From Modestobacter caceresii (GTDB lineage: Bacteria; Actinomycetota; Actinomycetes; Mycobacteriales; Geodermatophilaceae), in assembly GCF_000761485.1 (NCBI RefSeq), contig NZ_JPMX01000001.1:1-64000 (forward strand): 64,000 nt of DNA, written 5' to 3'. Position numbers and translations under genes: made by a program. Shown piece by piece: positions 16,856-24,851 of this stretch. The notes beneath the pieces were generated by a model, which saw nothing but the letters and a program-made list of their open reading frames with translations, did not search any database and had not been told where the DNA came from. How positions within the stretch are numbered: position 1 is the stretch's first letter; every line of letters starts with the position of its first letter.

Positions 16856-17275
16856 TCAGCCGGTCGCCGCGGCTGTCCGGCGGGCCCGCAGCTCCCGGTG
16901 GTGCGGGTTCGCCATGATGCCGAGCACGTTGCCGAAGGGGTCGACGACGGATGCGGTGGCGAACCCCTCGCCGTCCCCGTGCTCCCGCACGGGCTCGTGC
17001 ACCCTCGCGCCCAGCTCCACCAGCCGGTCGAGGGCGGCCGGCAGGTCGTCGACGTCCCAGAAGACGACGGCGCCGGCCGGGGCCGGGGTGAGGCCGCCGG
17101 GCCGGTACCGGGCGTCGATCAGGCCGAGCTCGTCCTCGCTCTCCCCGACCCGGTACTCCAGGTAGCCGCCGGCCACCCGGTAGTAGGGCTCGATGCCCAG
17201 CAGCTCGGTGTACCAGCGCTCGGCCGCGGCCAGGTCGTCGGCGTAGAAGGAGACGGTGGCCAGCTCTCGCAGCAT
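16856..17275 (-). CDS. VOC (glyoxalase-like) family protein
   Basis: A 139-residue vicinal-oxygen-chelate fold protein: FYADDLAAAERWYTELLGIEPYY is the first beta-alpha-beta-beta-beta unit, VVFWDVDDLPAALDRLVELGARVHEPVREHGDGEGFATASVVDPFGNVLGI the second. The C-terminal DPFGNVLGIM is canonical. The substrate is unknown; relatives include lyases, dioxygenases and resistance proteins. It is transcribed divergently from a WYL regulator, with a palindrome between them, so control by that regulator is likely. GAGAGGA precedes the ATG. Confidence 0.85.
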   Translation of the reverse strand: MLRELATVSFYADDLAAAERWYTELLGIEPYYRVAGGYLEYRVGESEDELGLIDARYRPGGLTPAPAGAVVFWDVDDLPAALDRLVELGARVHEPVREHGDGEGFATASVVDPFGNVLGIMANPHHRELRARRTAAATG

Positions 17276-17341
17276 CGCGGGGTCCTCTCGTCGGGCGGCG
17301 GGCGCCGCCGGTGATGGGTACGAAGACCACGATCCGCGCCG

Positions 17342-17364
17342 AAGTGCTCACCTCCTGAGCACTT
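17342..17364. promoter_or_regulatory. Palindromic operator between VOC and WYL-regulator genes
   Basis: AAGTGCTCA-CCTCC-TGAGCACTT: a perfect 9-bp inverted repeat with a 5-nt spacer, centred 32 nt before the regulator ATG and about 78 nt before the divergent VOC start. Symmetry and placement suit a dimeric HTH regulator controlling both promoters. Confidence 0.65.
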
Positions 17365-17384
17365 TGCGCGGCATCCTCGCCGGC

Positions 17385-18332
17385 ATGCGCGCGGACCGGT
17401 TGGTGGCGGGGCTGCTGGTGCTGCAGGCCCGCGGCCGGGTGACCGCCGCCCAGCTCGCCGCCGAGCTGGAGGTCTCGGTGGCCACCGCCCGCCGCGACCT
17501 GGAGGCGCTCTCCGTGGCGGGTGTCCCGGTCTACCCCCAGCCCGGCCGGGGCGGTGGCTGGTCGCTGGTCGGCGGTGCCCGCACCGACCTCACCGGGCTG
17601 ACCGAGGCCGAGGCGGCGGCGCTGTTCCTGCTGCTCGGGCCGGCGGCGCGGGGTGGTCCGGCAGCCCGGACCGCACTGCGCAAGCTGGTGCGCGCCCTGC
17701 CCGGACCGTTCCGGGAGGGCGCCCGGGCGGCGGCCGAGGCCGTCGTCGTCGACGACGACGCTCGGTGGGGCGGCACCGGCCGCCCCCGGCCGCCGGTGGT
17801 GGGGCTGCTGCAGCAGGCCGTCGTCCGCCGCCGTCGGGTCCGGCTGGCGTACCCCGACCGGGAGGGGGCGGCGACCGTGCGGCTGGTCGACCCGTGGGGG
17901 CTCGTCGACAAGGACGGCGTCTGGTATCTGCTCGCCGGCACGTCGCGGGGTCGCCGCACGTTCCGGGCCGACCGGGTGGTCTCCGCGGAGGTGACCGACG
18001 AGCCCGCGCAGCGACCAGAGGACCTGGAGCTCGACGCGGTCTGGGACGAGGTCGTCACCGAGCTGGAGGGACGCCGCTCGGCGGTCGTGGCGGCCGTGCT
18101 CGTCCCGGCCGCACTGGTGCCCGTGCTGCAGTCCCTGTTCGGACGGCACTGCACGGTCGGGGGAGCCCAGGCCGACGGCCGGGTGGCGCTGCGGGTGGCC
18201 GCGCACACCGTGCGGTCGGTCGCCGAGCAGCTGGCCGGGCTCGGCGGGGCGGTCGAGGTGCTCGAGCCGGCCGAGGTGCGGACCGAGCTGGCCCGGATCG
18301 GCGCGGAACTGGTCGCGCGCCACAGCCGCTGA
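17385..18332 (+). CDS. HTH-WYL domain transcriptional regulator
   Basis: A 315-residue YafY-type regulator. Residues 1-55 form a DeoR/HTH_11 winged helix (GRVTAAQLAAELEVSVATARRDLEALSVAGVPV), and the WYL ligand domain follows (VRLVDPWGLVDKDGVWYLLAGTSRGRRTFRADRVVSAEV), with the eponymous WYL present. A C-terminal WCX-like region ends the protein. The ATG at 17385 was chosen because translation from upstream would run through the palindromic operator and add an unrelated Arg-rich leader. WYL domains sense small ligands or nucleic acids. The likely targets are its own gene and the divergent VOC gene. Confidence 0.88.
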   Translation: MRADRLVAGLLVLQARGRVTAAQLAAELEVSVATARRDLEALSVAGVPVYPQPGRGGGWSLVGGARTDLTGLTEAEAAALFLLLGPAARGGPAARTALRKLVRALPGPFREGARAAAEAVVVDDDARWGGTGRPRPPVVGLLQQAVVRRRRVRLAYPDREGAATVRLVDPWGLVDKDGVWYLLAGTSRGRRTFRADRVVSAEVTDEPAQRPEDLELDAVWDEVVTELEGRRSAVVAAVLVPAALVPVLQSLFGRHCTVGGAQADGRVALRVAAHTVRSVAEQLAGLGGAVEVLEPAEVRTELARIGAELVARHSR

Positions 18333-18398
18333 CCGGTTCGCGGTCTCCCCGGCGGGCATGCACGCTCGGGGACGACCGACGACGAGAGGTGCAGCGGG

Positions 18399-19460
18399 AT
18401 GACGGAACAGGGCAGCGTGCTGGTGACCGGCGCGGGTGGGGTCATCGGCGCGGCCGCCGCCGCGGAGTACGCCGGGCAGCCGGGCTGGCGGGTCCGCGGG
18501 CTCAGCCGCCGCCCTCCACGCGATGCGGGGTGGGAGCACCTGGCCGTCGACCTGCGCGACGCCGAGGGCGCCCGGGCCGGGCTGGCCGGGGCAGGCGACG
18601 TCTCGCACCTGGTGTTCGGTGCGTACGCCGAGCGGCCGACCGCGCGTGAGCTCTCCGAGGTCAACGTCGGCATGCTGCGCCACACCCTCGACGGGCTGGC
18701 CGCGGCCGGGGCGCCGCTGGAGCACGTGACGCTGTACCAGGGCGGCAAGGCCTACGGCGCGCACATGGGCTTCTTCAACACCCCGGCCAAGGAGACCGAC
18801 CCGCGGATCGTCCAGCCGAACTTCTACTACGACCAGGAGGACCTGCTCCGCGAGGTCGCGGCGGAGCGGGGCTTCCGGCTGACCGTCCTCCGTCCGGAGG
18901 GCGTCATCGGCTACGCCGTCGGCAACCCGATGAACCTGCTGATGGTGATCGCGGTGTACGCCGCGATCAGCAGGGAGCTGGGCCAGCCGCTGCGCTTCCC
19001 CGGGAGCCTGGCCGCATACGACGCGCTCTACCAGGTGACCGACGCCGAGCTGCTGGCCCGCGCCACGGTCTGGGCCGGCCGCGAGCAGGTGGCCGACGGT
19101 GAGGTCTACAACGTCACCAACGGCGACCAGGTGCGCTGGCGGCACCTGTTCCCGGCGTTCGCCCGGGCCTTCGGCATGGAACACGCCGAGCCGCAGCCGG
19201 TGCCGTTGGCCGAGGCGATGGCCGACCGGCGCGACGTGTGGGAGCGGCTGGTCGCCCGGCACGACCTCGTCCCGACGCCGTACGACGACCTGGTGGGCTG
19301 GGAGTTCGGGGAGTTCATCTTCACCTCCGGCTTCGACAACGTCAGCTCCACGATCAAGCTGCGCCAGGCCGGGTTCGCCGACTGCCTGGACACCGAGCAG
19401 CGCTTCGTCGAGCTGTTCGAGCAGCTGGCGGAGCGGAGGGTCGTCCCGCGGCTGCGCTGA
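18399..19460 (+). CDS. PRISE-like SDR reductase
   Basis: A 353-residue extended short-chain dehydrogenase. The Rossmann motif is VLVTGAGGVIGAAAA, and NFYYDQEDLLREVAAERGF is the signature of progesterone-5-beta-reductase/iridoid-synthase-like (PRISE) enzymes, where NFYY carries the catalytic Tyr; TLYQGGKAYGAHMGFF is also family-typical. Plant relatives reduce activated enones with NADPH; bacterial members are little studied. It is 66 nt after the WYL regulator and 113 nt before an alcohol dehydrogenase on the same strand. Confidence 0.8.
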   Translation: MTEQGSVLVTGAGGVIGAAAAAEYAGQPGWRVRGLSRRPPRDAGWEHLAVDLRDAEGARAGLAGAGDVSHLVFGAYAERPTARELSEVNVGMLRHTLDGLAAAGAPLEHVTLYQGGKAYGAHMGFFNTPAKETDPRIVQPNFYYDQEDLLREVAAERGFRLTVLRPEGVIGYAVGNPMNLLMVIAVYAAISRELGQPLRFPGSLAAYDALYQVTDAELLARATVWAGREQVADGEVYNVTNGDQVRWRHLFPAFARAFGMEHAEPQPVPLAEAMADRRDVWERLVARHDLVPTPYDDLVGWEFGEFIFTSGFDNVSSTIKLRQAGFADCLDTEQRFVELFEQLAERRVVPRLR

Positions 19461-19573
19461 GCCGACGCGGGGCGGGCAGACTGCGGGGACGCGCGGGCAG
19501 GGTCGCCCGCGGCGGGACGGTCCGCGGGCGCACCGGCGCGGCCGTCGTCGGCCGGTCCGGTGCAGGAGCGCAG

Positions 19574-20680
19574 ATGAAGGTCACCGCCGCCGTCGTCGAG
19601 GAGCAGCACGGGCCGTTCATCGTCCGGGACGTCGAACTGGACGAGCCCGGCCCGGGTGAGGTGCTGGTCCGGGTCGCCGCGACCGGCTTCTGCCACACCG
19701 ACGGCATCGCCCGCGACGGCGACATGCCCTTCCCGCTGCCCGGCGTGCTCGGCCACGAGGGCGCCGGCACCGTCGCCGCCGTGGGCGAGGGCGTCACCGG
19801 CCTCAGCGAGGGCCAGCCGGTGGTCATCGGCTGGCCGTGGTGCGGGCAGTGCCGCAACTGCCTGGACGGCGAACCGCGCTACTGCCTGCGCCTGGGCGAG
19901 CTGGTCATCGGCGGGCACCGGCTCGACGGGCCGTCCGCGCTGCGCACCACCGAGGGCAGCCCGCTGGCCAGCCACTTCTTCGGCCAGTCCTCCTTCGCCA
20001 CCCACTCGCTCACCACCGCCAACGCCCTGGTGCCGATCCCGGCCGGGCTGCCGGTCGAGCTGATGGGCCCGCTGGCCTGCGGACTGGCCACCGGCGCCGG
20101 GGCGGTGTTCAACACCGCCCGCCCCCAGCCCGGTGCCTCGCTGGTCGTCTACGGCGCCGGCACGGTCGGGCTCGCCGCGGTCATGGCCGCCCGCAACACC
20201 CCGGCGACGACGATCATCGCCGTCGACCGACACGAGTCCCGGCTCCGGCTGGCCACCGAGCTGGGCGCCACCCACGTCGTCGATGCCTCGGACACCGATG
20301 CGGTGCAGGCGGTCACCGAGATCTGCGGTGGCCCGGCTGATTTCGCCTTGGAGTGCACCGGGGTGGTCCCGGTCATCCGTCAGGCCGTCGACTCCGTCGG
20401 CATGCGCGGCACCTGCCTGCTGATCGGCGGCGCGCCGGCCGGGGCGGAGTTCAGCGTCGACCACATCAGCACGCTGTGGGGGAAGTCGATCGTCGGCACG
20501 CTGGGCGGCAGCGACCGCAGCCCGCGGCTGATCGGTGCGCTGATGGACCTCTACGCCGCCGGACGATTCCCGTTCGACCGGCTGGTCGAGTACTTCCCGC
20601 TGGAGCGGATCAGCGACGCGATGGAGGCCTCCTACAGCGGCGCCGTCGTCAAGCCGGTGATCACCATGCCGCAGGGCTGA
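19574..20680 (+). CDS. Zinc-dependent aryl-alcohol-type dehydrogenase
   Basis: A 368-residue medium-chain alcohol dehydrogenase. Catalytic zinc ligands are Cys in GFCHTDG, His-Glu in LGHEGAG and a later Cys in the MGPLACGL segment; the structural zinc site is the four Cys in CGQCRNCLDGEPRYC. The cofactor loop is VYGAGTVGLAAVMAA followed by Asp in IAVDRHE, indicating NAD over NADP. The sequence resembles the benzyl-alcohol/geraniol dehydrogenase group (XylB/GeoA type), which oxidises allylic or aryl alcohols to aldehydes. AGGAG sits 5 nt before the ATG. Confidence 0.85.
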   Translation: MKVTAAVVEEQHGPFIVRDVELDEPGPGEVLVRVAATGFCHTDGIARDGDMPFPLPGVLGHEGAGTVAAVGEGVTGLSEGQPVVIGWPWCGQCRNCLDGEPRYCLRLGELVIGGHRLDGPSALRTTEGSPLASHFFGQSSFATHSLTTANALVPIPAGLPVELMGPLACGLATGAGAVFNTARPQPGASLVVYGAGTVGLAAVMAARNTPATTIIAVDRHESRLRLATELGATHVVDASDTDAVQAVTEICGGPADFALECTGVVPVIRQAVDSVGMRGTCLLIGGAPAGAEFSVDHISTLWGKSIVGTLGGSDRSPRLIGALMDLYAAGRFPFDRLVEYFPLERISDAMEASYSGAVVKPVITMPQG

Positions 20681-20687
20681 GGAACGC

Positions 20688-20744
20688 CGAGATCGGGCCG
20701 GTGGCGGTCACGTGCCCAGGGAGACCGCCATCAGCCCGATCTCG
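20688..20744 (+). terminator. Nested inverted repeat after the alcohol dehydrogenase gene
   Basis: Two stacked perfect stems separated by a 4x4 internal loop: outer cgagatcgggc (20688-20698) with 20734-20744, inner ggcggtc (20703-20709) with 20723-20729, and a 13-nt apical loop. It starts 8 nt after the stop codon, so a terminator is most likely, but the two-stem form is unusual. Confidence 0.6.
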
Positions 20745-20833
20745 ACGTCGTCCGCTGTCGAGCGCGCCGCGCCACCGGTGGACACCGGCCGGGCGGGCGG
20801 GGTTCGCTCGGGCGCTCTGGGTAGGGGAACCGC

Positions 20834-21184
20834 ATGCCTGACTACGACGTGAACGAGGCCGGGGTCGCGCACGCCCGGGAGCTGATCGACGCCGGGGAGT
20901 ACGACGACCAGACCGAGTGGTCCGACGCCGCACCGTCGACCGCCGAGGAGAACGAGGAGCGGGACGACGAGGGCCAGGAGGGCTACGCGCAGTGGCACCT
21001 GGCGGTCGACCCGGACAAGGGCGAGGGGACCAAGGGCCGCTACCGGTTCCCCTACGGCGACTTCACCAAGGTCAACCGCGCGGCGCTGATCCACGCCAAG
21101 CAGCGGGCCAGCCAGAACGACCACCCGGAGATCGAGGAGGCCGCCGACGACCTGCTGCAGCGCCTGGACGCCAAGCGTTCGTGA
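20834..21184 (+). CDS. Conserved small acidic protein
   Basis: A 116-residue, highly charged protein: an acidic N-terminal half (AHARELIDAGEYDDQTEWSDAAPSTAEENEERDDEG) is followed by GYAQWHLAVDPDKGEGTKGRYRFPYGDFTKVNRAALIHAKQRA, where the GRYRFPYGDF motif looks conserved and structured. I recall similar uncharacterised actinobacterial proteins but no function. AGGGGA precedes the ATG. It has its own upstream region after the nested hairpin. Confidence 0.65.
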   Translation: MPDYDVNEAGVAHARELIDAGEYDDQTEWSDAAPSTAEENEERDDEGQEGYAQWHLAVDPDKGEGTKGRYRFPYGDFTKVNRAALIHAKQRASQNDHPEIEEAADDLLQRLDAKRS

Positions 21185-21202
21185 CCCAGCGCGGCCGAGG
21201 CG

Positions 21203-22720
21203 TCAGCCGGGCAGCATGCTGCCGGTCTCCAGGTAGCGGGTGTGCCAGCTGAGCGCCTCGGCGAGCAGGTGCGGGGTGTGCCGGCCGTGCGCGCCGCGCT
21301 CCGCGCGCGCGTAGTAGTCGGTGAGCAGTGGCCGGTACTCCGGAGCAGCGCAGTTGTCGATGACCAGCCGTGCCCGCTTGCGCGGCGGCAGGCCCCGGAG
21401 GTCGGCCAGCCCGTGCTCGGTGACGATCACCGACACATCGTGCTCGGTGTGGTCGACGTGGGACACCATCGGCACGATCGAGGAGATCGCGCCGCCCTTC
21501 GCCGTCGACGGGGTGAGGAAGAAGGAGACGTAGGCGTTGCGGGCGAAGTCGCCCGAGCCGCCGATCCCGTTCTGGATGCGGCTGCCCATCAGGTGCGTGG
21601 AGTTCACGTTGCCGTACAGGTCGGCCTCGATCATCCCGTTCATCGCCAGCACCCCCAGCCGGCGGACGATCTCCGGGTGGTTGCTGATCTCCTGCGGCCG
21701 CAGCACGATCCGGTCCCGGAACTCGGCCACGTGCGCGTTGAAGTCCGCGATCGCGGTCGGGCTCAGGGAGAACGCCGTCGCCGACGTCGAGGCGAGCGTG
21801 CCCGAGCGCAGCAGGTCGAGCATGCCGTCCTGGATCACCTCGGTGTAGGCGGTCAGCTGCTCGAAGCGCGACTCCTGCAGACCGGACAGGACGGCGTTGG
21901 CCACGTTCCCGACGCCGGACTGCAGCGGCAGCAGCTCGGCCGGCAGCCGGCCCACCGAGACCTGGTGCTCCAGGTACTCGATCAGGTGCCCGGCGATGGC
22001 CCGGGCGGTGTCGTCCGGCTCGCTGAACGGGGTGTTCCGGTCCGGGGCGGAGGTCTCGACGACGGCGACGACCTTGTCCGGGTCGACCCTCAGGTGCGGC
22101 ACCCCGATCCGGTCGCCGGGCCGGGTCAGCTGCACCGGCCGCCGGTTCGGCGGCAGCGCCGTCCCGTAGTAGACGTCGTGCATGCCGTCCAGCCCGGCCG
22201 GCTGCCAGCTGTTGACCTCCAGCACCACGCGCTCGGCGAGGTCCAGCCAGGTCTTGTTGTTCCCGACCGAGGAGGAGGGGATCAGCTGCCCGTCCTCGGT
22301 GATCCCGCTGACCTCGACGACGGCGACGTCCAGCGGGCCGAGGAAGCCCTCCCACGCCAGCTGGGCGACGTGGGAGAGGTGGACGTCGACGTAGTCGATC
22401 TCGCCGGCGTTGATCTTCTGCCGGGCGATCGGGTCGGACTGGTACGGCAGCCGCAGGCCGATGCCGTCGGCGGCGGCGAGCGCGCCGTCCAGCTCGGGGG
22501 CGGTGGAGGCCCCGGTCCACAGGTCGACCTGGAACGGCTCGCCGGCGGCATGCGCCGCGGTGATCCGCTGGGCCAGCAGCTCCGGCACGGCCTTGGGGTG
22601 CCCGGCGCCGGTGAACCCGCTCATGCCGAGCGTGTCCCCGGGCCGGATCAGCGCAGCGGCCTGATCGGCCGGCACCACCTTGCGGGCCAGTGCTGCGTTG
22701 CGGATGCGACCGGTGTCCAT
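21203..22720 (-). CDS. Acetyl-CoA hydrolase/transferase, succinate CoA-transferase type
   Basis: A 505-residue class I CoA transferase. It begins with a GDTLGMSGFTGAGHPKAVPELLA N-terminal segment, has PSSSVGNNKTWLDLAERVVLEVN, and the putative catalytic Glu in QLTAYTEVIQDGMLDLL, matching the succinyl-CoA:acetate CoA-transferase group (AarC/Cat1/ScpC). GGSGDFARNAYVSFFLTPSTAKGGAISSIVPM and VIVTEHGLADLRGLPPRKRA complete the C-terminal half. It likely moves CoA between succinyl-CoA, acetate or propionate. It converges with the small acidic protein gene, and GGAGG is close to its ATG. Confidence 0.9.
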   Translation of the reverse strand: MDTGRIRNAALARKVVPADQAAALIRPGDTLGMSGFTGAGHPKAVPELLAQRITAAHAAGEPFQVDLWTGASTAPELDGALAAADGIGLRLPYQSDPIARQKINAGEIDYVDVHLSHVAQLAWEGFLGPLDVAVVEVSGITEDGQLIPSSSVGNNKTWLDLAERVVLEVNSWQPAGLDGMHDVYYGTALPPNRRPVQLTRPGDRIGVPHLRVDPDKVVAVVETSAPDRNTPFSEPDDTARAIAGHLIEYLEHQVSVGRLPAELLPLQSGVGNVANAVLSGLQESRFEQLTAYTEVIQDGMLDLLRSGTLASTSATAFSLSPTAIADFNAHVAEFRDRIVLRPQEISNHPEIVRRLGVLAMNGMIEADLYGNVNSTHLMGSRIQNGIGGSGDFARNAYVSFFLTPSTAKGGAISSIVPMVSHVDHTEHDVSVIVTEHGLADLRGLPPRKRARLVIDNCAAPEYRPLLTDYYARAERGAHGRHTPHLLAEALSWHTRYLETGSMLPG

Positions 22721-22860
22721 CGTCCTCCGACCTCGACGTCGTGGGCCCGTCCGGCCCGCGGGCCCGACGCTACGGGCGTGACCATGGTCCTGCCCGGGGA
22801 GGCCGGAAGGCCCGGCTGCGGGCCCGGGCGTACCCGGACCCGCAACCGTGCCTGCCGAGC

Positions 22861-24654
22861 TCAGACCGTCCGGGGGGAGTCCGAACGCGGCCCCAGCTCG
22901 GCCGTCGGGCCGCTGACCTTGCGGGAGCCCTTCACCGTGGCGAACGACGTCTCGTAGCCGACCGTCGCCTGCGGGTCCAGCCGCGGGTCGACGGCCAGGC
23001 CCTTGTCACCGTTGCTGCGGATGAACCAGAAGTCCGCCTGCACCCGCTCCGGGGTCACGTCCAGCACGACGAAGCCGTGGCCGATGCCCTCCAGGTAGCG
23101 GACCCAGGGGTTGGCGCCCTGGAAGGCGGCGGTGGTGGCGGTCGCGGCGGCCGCGGAGCCGACGGCCTCCTTGAAGCCGTTGCTGGTCACCGACGGGCAG
23201 ACGAACTCCACGCCCACCGAGTTGCCGTCGCCGGGGTAGGCGGCCAGGTCGACGGGGAGGTCGTTGGCCCAGGAGGAGTGGATGTCGCCGGTGAGCACGA
23301 CCGGGTCCGGGCCGGCGGCGGCCATCGCGTCGAGCACCGCCCGCTGGTCGGCCTGGTAGCCGTCCCACTGGTCGGTGTTGAACACCGAGCCGGGCACGGT
23401 GCCGGGCCGGGGGACGGCGAACACCCGGGCGAACACCGTCTGGTTGCCCACCAGGTGCCAGGCGGTGCGCCCGGTGCGGATGCCCTTCGTCAGCCAGTCC
23501 AGCTGCGGCGGCTCGGGCAGGTGCCGCCGCGGGTCGGTCAGGGCCGGGTTGAGCGCGCCGTCGACGGTGCCCGGCACCTGCTCGCTGCGGTTCTGCCGGG
23601 TGTCGATCACCGACAGCTCGGCCAGGTCGCCGAAGCCGAAGCGGCGGAAGAACTGCCGGCCCTTGCTGGCGTGCGGCTGCCACATCGCGGGCTCGCGGAT
23701 CGGCATCCACTCCAGGTAGGCCTGGAACGCCTTGGCCCGGCGGAACAGGAAGTCGCCCTCGGGCTTGATGCCGTCGGGCTTGCCCGGCTCGGTGTAGGGG
23801 GTGGCCGGGTCGTCGTCCCGCTCGTGGTTCTCCGCCCCGAAGTCGTAGGCGTCGTTGGTGATCTCGTGGTCGTCGAAGATGACGATCCACGGGTGCTGCT
23901 GGTGCGCCCGCTGCAGGTCCGGGTCGGTCTTGTAGAGCGCGTGCCGGATCCGATAGTCCTCCAGCGTGACCATCTCGTGGACCGGCTCGTGGTCCCGGAT
24001 GCCGATCAGCGCGTTGGGCCCGTACCGGTCACCGGACCCGGCGACCCCGGCCACCCGCGGGGAGTTGCCGTACTCGTACAGGTAGTCGCCGAGGTGCAGC
24101 ACGAAGTCCAGGTCGTCCCGGGCGGCGATCCCGCGGTAGGCGGTGAAGTACCCGCCGGTCCAGTTGCTGCAGGAGACGAACGCCATGCGCAGCGCGTGGG
24201 TCCGGCCGGGCTCGTCCGGGGCGGTCTGGGTGCGGCCCACCGGGGAGGTCTCACCGGCGCAGGTGAACCGGTAGAAGTAGCGGGTGTAGGGGGTCAGCCG
24301 GTTCACCACGACCTTGACGGTGTGGTCGCGGCTGACGTCGGCGACGACGTTCCCGCTGCGCACGATGCGGGTGAACGCCTCGTCGGCGGCGACCTCCCAG
24401 CGGACCGGGACGGCCGGCCCGCGGCGGCTGCCGGGCAGGGACTCGGGGGTGGGCGTCACCCGGGTCCACAGCAGCAGCTCGGTGGCCGTGGGGTCGCCGC
24501 TGGCGACGCCGAAGCCGAACACGCCGGAACGAGCGGTCTCGGCCACGGCCGCACGGGCGGCCTCGCTGGTGAGCCCACCGAAGGTCAGGGCGGCGGCCGT
24601 GACGGCCCCGCCCTTCAGCGCGGTGCGGCGGGACAGAGGTGCATCAAGCGGCAT
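22861..24654 (-). CDS. phoD: PhoD family alkaline phosphatase, Tat-exported
   Basis: A 597-residue phosphatase/phosphodiesterase. The N-terminus carries a twin-arginine signal (LSRRTALKGGAVTAAALTFGG). The PhoD_N beta-domain (FGFGVASGDPTATELLLWTRVTP) precedes the metallophosphoesterase: FVSCSNWTGGYFTAYRGIA, DLDFVLHLGDYLYEYG, VIFDDHEITNDAYDFG and VVLTGDIHSSWANDL supply the Fe/Ca ligands. The family releases phosphate from mono- and diesters outside the cell. The ATG at 24654 is chosen because it gives a proper Tat signal; no good Shine-Dalgarno is seen. It is divergent from the aldehyde dehydrogenase gene. Confidence 0.9.
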   Translation of the reverse strand: MPLDAPLSRRTALKGGAVTAAALTFGGLTSEAARAAVAETARSGVFGFGVASGDPTATELLLWTRVTPTPESLPGSRRGPAVPVRWEVAADEAFTRIVRSGNVVADVSRDHTVKVVVNRLTPYTRYFYRFTCAGETSPVGRTQTAPDEPGRTHALRMAFVSCSNWTGGYFTAYRGIAARDDLDFVLHLGDYLYEYGNSPRVAGVAGSGDRYGPNALIGIRDHEPVHEMVTLEDYRIRHALYKTDPDLQRAHQQHPWIVIFDDHEITNDAYDFGAENHERDDDPATPYTEPGKPDGIKPEGDFLFRRAKAFQAYLEWMPIREPAMWQPHASKGRQFFRRFGFGDLAELSVIDTRQNRSEQVPGTVDGALNPALTDPRRHLPEPPQLDWLTKGIRTGRTAWHLVGNQTVFARVFAVPRPGTVPGSVFNTDQWDGYQADQRAVLDAMAAAGPDPVVLTGDIHSSWANDLPVDLAAYPGDGNSVGVEFVCPSVTSNGFKEAVGSAAAATATTAAFQGANPWVRYLEGIGHGFVVLDVTPERVQADFWFIRSNGDKGLAVDPRLDPQATVGYETSFATVKGSRKVSGPTAELGPRSDSPRTV

Positions 24655-24851
24655 GGGGGCACTGTGGTTGCACCGGGCGACCAGTCGGCGGTGCCCACGT
24701 GAACTCCCGGCGTCCCACGTCCAGCCGTTTCCCCTCCGGGAGCGCCGGGCAGGTGCACGGTGCAGGCGAGCCGTGCCGGACCGCCCGAGCGCCCACCGGG
24801 AGCGCCGCCGTCCGGCACCGACCCGCGACACGGACGACGACGGGAGCCCCC

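Noticed and set aside
16818-19262. 814-residue minus-strand open frame
   Set aside because: Runs antisense through the WYL regulator and PRISE-like genes, both of which have clear family motifs.
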